Source of the DNA: Clytia hemisphaerica
Lineage: Eukaryota; Cnidaria; Hydrozoa; Leptothecata; Clytiidae
Reading direction: 5' to 3'
Assembly (NCBI GenBank): GCA_902728285.1
Contig: CACVBU010000913.1
Coordinates: forward strand, 398,006 to 462,005
DNA: 64,000 nucleotides
Shown: positions 55,498-64,000 of the stretch, piece after piece
How the letters are laid out: each line of letters begins with the position of its first letter
Position numbering within the stretch: the first letter of the stretch is position 1
Notes under the pieces: model-generated
Database searches by the model: none
What the model saw: the letters and a program-made list of their open reading frames with translations, nothing else
Told to the model about the DNA's origin: nothing
Translations under genes and position numbers: made by a program

Positions 55498-56960
55498 GCG
55501 TGAAACGTGAATGATGGACTTTTTTAGCACGTGAATACGTGAATTGAGATATCAGCGTGAACGTGAAAATAAGATTTTTCCACCGTGAATTCGTGAATCG
55601 AGATTTTTAGCGTGAACGTGAAAAGCAAATCATTGTCTAAAACACAAGGAAACTCTAAAAATCTATCTAACACCTAAATACCTAAATCTGTAAAGTTTTC
55701 TTGCTCGCTTTGCTCGCATAGTCTTGGATTAACTTATTGTCATATTGACTTAGTGAAGTCATTCAAAATAATCAAAAATTTATAACATTAAAATTCTCAA
55801 AGATATCTAAACAAATATTTTTATTTTTCGAGGGCGTATTTTTTCAATTTTTACCGAAAATTTGGCAAAATGCATCCAACGGAGTGTCTTCCCAAACAAA
55901 GAGCTCCAACGAGCGTGTCTTTTAGCCCAACAAAAGCTCTAGAGAAAAATTTTCTCCGTCAGCGTTTAATATGGTCGTCTCTCCTTAGTTACTTATATTT
56001 TACACAATGCAATCACAAAGCTACCCGCTTAACTTAGAGACTTAGAGATTTGCCCCTCAATTAATTTGCAAGGTAGGTAGTTCGAGTAGTTCTTAAACTC
56101 TTTATGCATGCAGCATCGACAATTAAAAATACTTCTATGATGATGCATCACATGAGCTTCTAAATTTGACGTTTTTTCTAGCAAAACTTTGGAACACCGA
56201 ACCGGTTGTACGGCAGGTACGTCGCTCGCCGTACCAGACTTTTGCCAACAAATGGTCAGTGTTAAATAAAATCAAAGATTTTCAAAATAAATTGTGTACG
56301 ACCAAACAAAGCATACTTTTCAGTAAAAAAAGACGAGAATTCCTGAATAAATTTCGCGCTCGCTTCGCTCGTGTTGTTGTTTTCCATACATTAGTGAAGT
56401 TAAGTAAATCGGACGAACAAAAACTTAACAGGTTAGTGAGTTTCAACCAATCAAATTTAGTATTTTCACTATTTTATTACATTTGTCGTCTGTCGTCGTG
56501 ATTATCCTGGTATGCTTAACCTCAGTATTTTCTTCCATGAGATAGGGGTCCAATATTGGAATTTGCATCCTCTGCTTGTACTACCGCTCCACCTGAAGCT
56601 TGTGTTTATACGGCTTCTCAAACCATGATTGGAGATTAAAAAAGACTTCTTACGGGTCTGCGAGGAAGCAAATCCCACATCAAAAGCCCACCTTACGCCA
56701 GAAAGGTAGTTCTTTGAAACTTTGGTGCGGCAGATCTAACAAATTGCTTTATTAAAGCTCAAATAGCTGTAAAAGATGCCTTAAAAGGTCGACGCTATCG
56801 AGAATTAGGTCACAAAACTGCAAAAAACTTCATATTGGCGAAAATGTTTGGCATAAGCCAAAGATATAAAAGAAAAATTGGCGCGTGAACGTGAACATGG
56901 TTTTTTTCGTGCGTGAATACGTGAATTGGCAAAATTTTGTGCGTGAATACGTGAATTGAG
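55498..56960 (+). repeat. GTGAAT-repeat blocks flanking an ~1.2-kb interior
   Basis: Left block 55498-55624 and right block 56882-56960 both consist of CGTGAATACGTGAATT, GCGTGAACGTGAA and variants in the same orientation. Outer sequences GGGGCTCCCTCAGGGGC and GAGGGTCGACTGGGGGGCC may be degenerate inverted ends. The 111-residue frame at 56166-56501 (basic, KKRREFLNKFRARFARV) has no family motif. A third block in the other orientation is at 61395-61640 (TCACGTATTCACGC, GATCACGCAAATCA). It is likely a mobile element nested in the 5.1-kb transposon. Confidence 0.6.
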
Positions 56961-57916
56961 GGTCGACTGGGGGGCCTCATAAAAAGAGTTTTATTCGTGA
57001 AATAATAGGTAAAATCGATACTTTATCGATAAATTATTGATAAATTAACGATATTTCGTTTTTTTTCGATCTAGAATTTTTATTATATTATCATTTTCTT
57101 AGAGATTGATGTGGTGAATAAAAAAAAGCTGTTATAATGTATTTTGACGACCTGAAGTAGCTTTTATACGTAAAAATTGACATTACCCGATAAACTCGAT
57201 AATATGATTTTCTAAGTCGATTTTCCGAATTTTCAAATAATGAAAAATTATATCTGTAGATATTCACCCAAAGGCCAAGTGTGCAAAATTTCAGCAAAAT
57301 TTGACCATTGTTTAAGTCTACAGGCCGCCCCTAAGTTTCAGCCTCGTTTTGACAAAAAACTCCTCCCCAGACCCCAAAATTCCAAATTTTCAGAAAAATG
57401 AAAACTTAGATCTACAGATATTCACCCAAGGGCCAAGTGTTCAAAATTTCAGGCAAATCAGACAATTTTTAAAGTCTACAGACTCATTCGAAGTTTTTCA
57501 GTTGACATTCGATGCTTTATCGATGATTTTATCGATTTTAGCCGTTTTTCCTACATTTTCATCGCTTAAATTTATTGTTAGTGTAATAATTTGATAGCTA
57601 CTAGTATTTACAAGCAAAATGCATCATAAAAGTGAAAATTCATGACCTAGAAACTGTTAAATTCATGAAAATCGATTAAAATCGATTAAATCGATAAAAG
57701 TCAACTTTTAAGCCGATTTTCTCGACACTTGCACGCTAAAATCGCGGAAACTTTTCGATTTTGCAATCAGGACATAGTAATTCGCGAGCTTCCACAAAAA
57801 AAAGTTAGTTCTAAGAGATGTGTCACGAAACGAAACGATTTTCGACCTCAGCAGCGGGACTATTATTTTTTTTTTTTCCAATAATTCAACAATTCTTTTC
57901 CAAGTAATGAAATAAA

Positions 57917-58160
57917 CACTCCTGTCTCGCAGCAAGGTGGAACTTTTTTCCTCAGTGGGGATGAAAATTCCTATTGAAATCCCAATGGGAATAGAAATTA
58001 CATTGTTCAAAGGTTGAAAAATCTAGTGGGGATGGTTTTGGAGAGCAATTTCTAAACATTTCATTTCGAGTGGGGATGAAATATATAAGTCAATTTCCCA
58101 GTGGGGCTAAAATTCCAGGCTGTTTTCCTACGGTGGACGAATGTGACACAGGGGTGTATA
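57917..58160. mobile_element. TACACCCC-type MITE, 244 bp
   Basis: Left ACACTCCTGTCTCGCAGCAA and right GTGACACAGGGGTGTATA are inverted. Internal TCAGTGGGGATGAAA-like motifs recur four times (57953, 58023, 58069, 58100). It immediately follows the right arm of the 5.1-kb transposon. Confidence 0.75.
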
Positions 58161-58371
58161 TGAAGTCATCCTGTTTCCACTTACTATTCTGAGGGTGAAG
58201 ACCTGGCTCTGTCAGATTTTTTACCTCCACTCATACCCTAAAGAACACCTCTTCGATATTTAGAACACTTCTCCTTGCGATATTTAGAACTTTGGAAAAT
58301 CTTAAATTTAAGATACCTAATGATGGGTTACTTTTGGGTATAGATACCAGTTGAAATTAGGGTTTAAAGGT

Positions 58372-58975
58372 TTTACTTTTACATAAGTGTTCCCGTTTCA
58401 TATTAGACACATATATTTCATATCTGGACAGTGTCTGCCTATTGTTATATTGCGCTAATATAAACAAAAAATGTTTTTCTTTTCCTTTTTCTGACCAATC
58501 TTGCTCCACATCCGTGTCAATCAAATGTGAAAAAGCTTGTAAATTAGAATTGACGAGTAAGGCGAGACCAATTTAATTTGTTGATCTACGGGCCCGACCG
58601 ACCCTATTTTTGCTAAAATCATAAAAATAATAATATTGAATTTCCACTACAGTGTATACTTATCTGTAAGAATCAAATTTGAATAAAGCTGAAAATTAAT
58701 TCAAGAAATTGAAAAATTTAGAAAATCAAGCATTCCATACACTAAGATTTTATTATGATCTTCATCGAAGATAAAAAAAGTGGATTTTTGAGCCAGATAT
58801 TTTTTGGAAAACATTTTCGGTACTTTACCAACCCTGATAAATGAAAAATTTATTTTTATTTTACCGACCGACCGACCCATATTTTGCTAACGATCTGCCC
58901 GTAGAACAACAAATTAAATTGGTCTCGCCTAAGCAAACGATATCACTCTTATTTTAAACAAAATCTTTAAGCATC
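58372..58975 (+). repeat. Dispersed repeat, copy 3 of 3, interrupted by a MITE
   Basis: It matches 43578-43815 from TTTACATAAGTGTTCC through AATTGACGAGTA. It is then split by the 369-bp insertion 58561-58929 and resumes with GCAAACGATATCACTCTTAT. Confidence 0.85.
58561..58929. mobile_element. PIF/Harbinger-like MITE, 369 bp, TAA target duplication
   Basis: Left GGCGAGACCAATTTAATTTG then TTGATCTACGGGC; right GCCCGTAGAACAACAAATTA then AATTGGTCTCGCC. TAA flanks both ends (58558-58560 and 58930-58932). A 3-bp TWA duplication is typical of the PIF/Harbinger superfamily. The uninterrupted homologue at 43765-43784 shows the site before insertion. Internal CCGACCGACC repeats occur at both sides. No transposase. 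Confidence 0.9.
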
Positions 58976-59243
58976 TTTCATACACGTATTTTTTATATAA
59001 GGAACACGTTTAAATAAGGAACTCGAGGCTGAAAATGGTCCAAAAAATAAGGAATTGTTTAGGAACTGCTCAGGCTGAGAATAAGGAAACAAGTTTTAAG
59101 GGACAGTATAAGATGGTTATCCAAACTTAGCAGCTATGTAAATAAGGAACTCGATAAGGAACTTTGAGGCTGAAATTCTCTGTAGAAATAAGAAACTCCA
59201 GGCTCAGAGCAAAGTTAAGGTTTCTTATAAAAAAAACGTGTAG
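58976..59243. mobile_element. ACACGY-type MITE, AAGGAAC/AAGAAAC mixed copy
   Basis: AAATAAGGAACTCGAGGCTG, then a unit matching 12202-12318 (AAATAAGGAACTCGATAAGG). The last internal motif is ATAAGAAACTCC, and the terminal motif is GGTTTCTTATAAAAAAAACG, again complementary to it (AAGAAAC and GTTTCTT). Confidence 0.75.
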
Positions 59244-61394
59244 TTTTATCCTGAAAGAATTCTTTTTGTCTGATTTTTTTACAGCTTGTGGGTTCCGTAG
59301 ACTTTTGATTGGCTTGCCAACATTAAGAGGATCTATTTATGTCTCAAGTAGCAAGTTTTGTTTAACTTAAAAACAAATTTTCAAACACAAATATATCTTA
59401 AATAGAGAAAACCCCAGGGAAACTTTAGTGTAATGAAACTAGTAAAAAGTTGACCCAAGGAATTTTAAAGTTACGTTCACCTTAGAGAATGATTTTTCTT
59501 CACGTGTTTTATAGCGTTATGCGTAATGTTTATTTTTCTTGGCTCATAACCTATAAACAGATACTTTATCTTGCGTCATTGATCTTCGTGTATCTGATTA
59601 TAGGTACTTTTAAGTTTTTCCTTTCCTTTTGTCAGTTTAAGGCGCAGCAATGATGTGTACTAGTACTTAGGCTCCAGTGACGTAGTATTTATTGCTTTTA
59701 GCAAGCGGATACTCCATGGGTTAATGAGGTCTAAGATGCGTGCCTTTGGACTTCTCTTTTTTAATTCCATTAGTATCTAGCAAATGAGAGAGGTCATAGA
59801 TTCACTTAATTTTCATTTAAAACTTGCATCTAACAGAGTTCCCAATTTCGTCTATCAGGGCCCAAAACTTTCCTGTAAAAAGATTTCAGGCTTAAACATT
59901 CATTAGATGCTTTGGTACGCTTAATGTTTTATTCAGAAGTATAAAGGAATTGTCTTTGTAACAGATTAGAGGCTCGATTGCTTTAAATATGTTTATTAAT
60001 TTCGGGCATTATTTATTTTGCTTCTATATAAAAAATACCTTGTCAAAAAACTCTTATAAAGAAGAACTCTTATAAAAAGCGTATATATATACCAAACTTG
60101 TTGCGTATTCGTTATGACAAACTATTCACCATAAAAATATAATCAATACTAAATTTGTCACTTCCTGTTGACTTCTAAATATAATACTTCTAATTCTAAT
60201 ACAGCAGTCGAGGAATTTCAATAAACAAGTTGCTATTTTGAGGTGTGGTGGTGGTTTTGGTTGTGTGTAGAACTGGTGGTCTACTTTCAATGCATTTTTT
60301 TATATAAGCGTGTATTATAACATCACTTCAAGAATCCACTTCAAGCTCTATCGAATTGCAATTGAGCTATTTATACACCCCCTGTGTAGTGTGTAAAGAC
60401 CCGGTGGAGCCCCAGTCCCACTGTAAATTTGGGCAAAAATATACATAGGATGTTCTGGAGTTTTAAGCTTTGAAATGTTCTTAACATGTTCTTTTTTTCA
60501 CCATTTTGTGAGCAGTTTTTGTCCATTTTCTAGAGCCTTAAAATCTTCTTAACTTGTTCTTAACATTTTTATCGAAGCCTTATGTTCTTATATTGGTTGT
60601 TCTTATAAAAAAACGTGTATTGGTAAATCTCTAAATCTAATTTGAATCTTTTCTACGTTTATTCGTGATTTGACTAGAACAACCGCGCGTAGTTTTTACA
60701 AAAATGCCGGATTGAAACTAAAATCTATCGCTAAATTAAAAAAATGCCGTCCACAAAACAAAGGAGCCATTGATACAATCCGTCGTCATGATTGCGGCGC
60801 GTTCTAGGCGCGTTCAGGATGGGAAATAATTGGTTTCACTTTTCCTTGCCTGGGAAAAGTTTAGAGATTCTACTCTAGCCCTTCGGGCTTTAAACTCAAT
60901 GGGTGCGACTTTCTTCCAAGATTCTGGATAATTGCCATGGATACTTTTATTCTCGCTAAGTAGTCGTTGAATGAAATTGGGATTTGTTTTCATAGTGTAT
61001 ATTCATTCAATGTACATACGCGCGGTATGGACCCGTACAGTAACTCAGAAAATGCTTACGAATGACTGCATGATTGTTTTCATTCTCACCAGATTTGTTG
61101 GTTTTCAGAAGACAACTACAAAACGGCTAACAGCTGTCGATTGCAATAATGGTTGATCACCTGTATTGATTTTCGCAAAGAGCTAAATTCACGTGTGATT
61201 TCACGTCAAAATTCCCTGTTTTGTGTAGATTTTTCTAGATAATGGAGCTGTACTTGTTACCAACCTACTTGACCAACGTCATTCTATTTATAGTGATAAG
61301 GGGCGGGAAGATCTCAACCACATACATGCTACATTGTTTCAAAATGTCTGAGTAGGCAAAAATATCACTTAATTATACAGAACCAACCTTGCTT
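59244..61394. other. Intergenic with MITE fragments, no gene
   Basis: About 60373-60440 is a left part of the TACACCCC family (TTATACACCCCCTGTGTAG). About 60460-60622 is an ACACGY copy of the AAGAAC type ending TGTTCTTATAAAAAAACGTG. About 60000-60090 and 60300 have TTATAAAAAGCGTATA-like fragments. The frames around 59164 and 60971 have no recognisable motif. Confidence 0.45.
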
Positions 61395-61640
61395 TATAAG
61401 AAGTTGGCCCTCAAGGAGCCCCTCCTCTTAGCGGTAACTCTCGTCGTGATATCACGCAATTTTTGTCTTCAACCACGATCACGCAAATCAGAAAGAAAAT
61501 GGACACTCACACATCCCTTTGAAAAAGTCCAAATCATGTATAAACGCTCAAAAATCTTTCAAATCACGTATTCACGCTGCAAAAAAGTCCCTATCACGTC
61601 ATCACGAAAACTGCTTGGGGAACCGTCCCCTGGACCTCCT
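61395..61640 (-). repeat. GTGAAT-repeat block, opposite orientation
   Basis: CTCGTCGTGATATCACGC, ACCACGATCACGCAAATC, AATCACGTATTCACGCTG and TATCACGTCATCACG are the complementary form of the blocks at 55498 and 56882. AAGGAGCCCCTCC at the left recalls GGGGCTCCCTCAGGGG at 55480. The frame through this stretch is low complexity, not a gene. Confidence 0.6.
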
Positions 61641-61966
61641 CAAACCAAACAAATCTACTCTAATGTAAAGTTGGGAAGTAAAAGATTTTTCTAGCCTAAT
61701 TGTTTTTATAAATTGGTGGTTCTAATACAAAAAAACGCGATCAGACTTAGCAGCTCTTTAGTTTTCAGTCATGATAGCTTCAACGGGTTTTCGTTCATGT
61801 TGTGATAGAATTTGGACACTTCCTGTAGACAAGGCCGGAGCAAGGTGTTGGTAGATTTAAATCGCTATCAAGATCATTATTATACCATTAGCAACCATTT
61901 AAATTAAGGTGCTACCTTTGCCAAAAAAAACAAAGGCAGAACGCGGTGCTGCGAAAAAGGACCTGG

Positions 61967-63150
61967 GGTCTTTGGTTCCTTTGTTTTGAGAATCAGTTCC
62001 GTGTGAAAACATTTCAAGAGCAATGTGTGTCTTGTGACTCACTTCCCTAAATTTTCCTTGCTCCTGGATATCCTGTCTCTCATAAAGAGAGAAAAAAGGT
62101 TTTGGGCGTTTTGATTCAATACAAGAACTTGAACTGTGACACCTCATCTTAAGGTTTTCGATTATATGCACAAAGGTGTGGAAATCTCCTTATAGGTACC
62201 GCACTGTGCTGGTCTGTGGGATGAGTACAAACCCAAGTTGTCAATGAAATTTCAAGTTGGTTGTCTGGAAGTATTTGCAATCATTTTTAGCGCACCCTTG
62301 AGCACCCTTAAAGGTATATTGCGCAACTTTATTCTTTTTTTCTTCTTTTTTTTGCTTATGGTGTATCTAGTGATCTCTAGACTTTGCGCATCCAATTTCA
62401 TAAAATATATTGTAATTCAGATCATTGGTGATGCTTTTGATTCAAGAGCTGTCTTATTTTGTGAAATTAAACAGTAATGCTAGCAAAAGAGTAAAGTTTT
62501 TCACTTTAGCAAGATATAGTAAAAATACAAAGGGTAGAATAAATTTCGTCCGAAAAATGAAGATCCTGTCCCGTTTTTCTGTATTCAGACGATGTGGCTC
62601 ATACACATTTTGTTTTATCATAAACCATTTCGGATTATCACACACGGTGCTGACAGAATAAAGCCCAGGTCTTTGGTTCCTTTGTTTCGAAAACAAGTTC
62701 CGTATGAAAATAATATTTCAACAATTGTGTCTTGTGACTCACTTCCCTGACTTTTCCTTGCTCCTGGATATCCTGTCTCTCCTAAAGAGAGAGAAAAAGG
62801 TTTTGGGCGTTTTGATTCAATACAAGAACTTGAAGCTTGAACTGTGGTACTTCATCCTAAGGTTATTCAATTATATGCACAAATGTGTGAAAATCTCCTT
62901 ATAGGTACCGTACCGCTCTGTGCTGGTCTGTGGGATGAGTTGTCAATGAAATTCCAAGTTGTTTGTCTGGAAATATTTGCAATTATTTTTAGCGCACCCT
63001 TGAGCACCCTTAAAGGATTGTATTGCGCAACTATATTCATTTTTTGCTTCTGGTGTATCTCTAGACTAGATATTGTAATTCTGATCACTGCTAATGCTTT
63101 TGTTCCAAGAGCTGCTTTATTTTGTGGAATTAAATAATAATACTAGCTCA
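61967..63150 (+). repeat. ~700-bp tandem duplication
   Basis: 61967-62490 and 62668-63150 align by eye from GGTCTTTGGTTCCTTTGTTT through CACTTCCCT, TTTTCCTTGCTCCTGGATAT, GTTTTGGGCGTTTTGATTCA and TTTTAGCGCACCCTTGAGCA to TTATTTTGTG(A/G)AATTAAA. Many substitutions and small indels separate them, so it is not recent. Unique spacer 62491-62667 lies between. No conserved open frame. Class unknown. Confidence 0.85.
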
Positions 63151-64000
63151 AAAAATGATTTTGAAAGCCTCCTGATTTCAATTCTACAATTATTCTTTCA
63201 ATAGAATACTTTCATTGAAATTTACATCCTCTAGAAAGCAGGGTTTTTCAACTCCAACGGGCTACCTTCTAGAGGCTGTAGCCTTTAAAAAATATAATCA
63301 TACAGCTGAAACTGCGGGAGGCTTTATCAACCTCTATACCAAAAATGAAAATTCTCTATTATCAAATAAAGTTTCTTTTCTTTTCTTCATATTTTTCTTC
63401 ATTTTCCAAAATTTATCAGAAATTATTCGAATTATACTTAATAGTTATCACACGATACCGAGTACAATATGGGATACAATTTTCGAGTTCAGATTTTTCG
63501 TCATATCATATCAACAAACTTTTCTCTCTCCATTTGTGTCCCTTCCAATATTTTTTTTCTTTTTAGAGGAAATCAACATGTACTGGTCATTAAAAAAGAT
63601 CAAAACTTTTTCATAAAACTTCATAAAGTTGTTGTGTATTTGTTGTATTAGAAACGAAGAACCTTTCTAATCATAAAATTGTACAAAATATGAGCTCTCA
63701 AATACCAAACCCCTTTTTTGAACGCGGTCTTGTATTTGTAGGATACAATATGAAATACAGCATTTAACCAGGTTTTTAACCAGTCAGATTGCTCATAATT
63801 TTCATGTTGATGATAAATAATCATATCGCACTCTGGATTACCTTTTCAACGTTATATAATTTGTTACAATTGACGTGGGGGTTAAAAAGTGACAAGCAAA
63901 AGAAGAAATAGTACATGGAAGTGAAAGTGAAAAATGGAAATCTTTTATGCTTGAGATTGATTCTAACATTTTGCAAAAATCGAACGCTCATCTAAATAAT
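63151..64000. other. Window end, no gene recognised
   Basis: The frame starting 63215 has a short stretch (TPTGYLLEAVAFKKYNHTAE) before becoming Phe/Ile-rich low complexity. I cannot link it to splice sites or a family, so I do not call it. A gene exon running off the window end cannot be excluded. Confidence 0.3.

Larger units (their letters stand above)
52756..57863. mobile_element. 5.1-kb transposon with ~680-bp terminal inverted repeats
   Basis: Left arm 52756-53436 and right arm 57187-57863 are inverted copies over essentially their whole length. Outer ends read ATAGTCCCGCTGCTGAGGTC and its complement. Both arms contain TTAATCGATTTTAATCGATT-type repeats and CAGGCCGCCCCTAAGTTTCA. The ends begin after TTTTA and end before TTATT, so a TA or short target duplication is possible. 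The centre holds a rearranged CXC-domain gene (53430-55403), GTGAAT-repeat blocks (55498-56960) and an ATCGAT-rich stretch (57010-57060). No transposase core motif is visible. Long TIRs plus a multicopy host-like ORF suggest a non-autonomous or degenerate large DNA element. Confidence 0.85.

Noticed and set aside
63215..63616. 133-residue gene at the window end
   Set aside because: After ~45 residues it becomes Phe/Ile low complexity. There is no supporting splice or family evidence.

Overview
This window is AT-rich, intron-containing animal DNA, and most of it is non-coding and repeat-derived. Splice sites follow GT/AG with short T-rich acceptors. The coding content (an adiponectin/PAQR receptor, THO complex subunit 7, and a secreted protein whose C-terminal domain resembles one common in cnidarian secretomes), the tRNA-derived SINEs and a CXC-domain multicopy gene remnant together suggest a cnidarian. 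The species and class cannot be fixed from sequence alone.

Layout. 1504-8168 (+): a seven-coding-exon adiponectin receptor gene with small inverted-repeat elements in its introns. 8.2-16.4 kb: intergenic, with a 161-bp double hairpin, an ACACGY-type MITE, an 87-bp palindromic element and a SINE. 16438-18375 (+): a single-coding-exon gene for an unrecognised 621-residue coiled-coil/Ser-rich protein. 18.4-24.0 kb: repeats, including a 22-bp minisatellite, two near-perfect palindromic MITEs whose loops are in opposite orientation, and TGACGTCA-bearing tandem units. 24020-25351 (-): a two-exon gene for a secreted Cys-rich protein. 25.4-34.2 kb: repeat-rich, with a ~645-bp direct duplication (27.5 and 32.6 kb), a 1.5-kb element with AATCGAA-rich ends holding a LINE reverse-transcriptase fragment, and a ~0.9-kb element with GC-rich inverted ends. 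34208-39782 (+): THOC7, seven identifiable coding exons (the short first exon was not found). 41710-42369 (-): an unrecognised secreted protein. 45162-47073 (+): an unrecognised 485-residue acidic protein in two exons. 47.1-64 kb: transposon-derived, dominated by a 5.1-kb element with ~680-bp terminal inverted repeats (52756-57863), which contains a rearranged remnant of a CXC-domain gene and blocks of GTGAAT repeats. A PIF/Harbinger-like insertion with TAA target duplications lies at 58561, and a ~700-bp tandem duplication lies at 62-63 kb.

How the genes relate: they are independent single genes on both strands, with no operon-like grouping. The receptor is a membrane protein, THOC7 acts in nuclear mRNA export, and two minus-strand genes are predicted to be secreted. 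Nothing in the sequence links them in one pathway.

The most unusual signal is a family of small elements ending in ...TTATAAAAAAAACGTGTA. Their internal spaced motifs (AAGAAC, AAGGAAC, AAGAAAC or AAGAAT) change together with the complementary motif at the element's own end (GTTCTT, GTTCCTT, GTTTCTT or ATTCTT). All alignments here were made by eye and no database was consulted.
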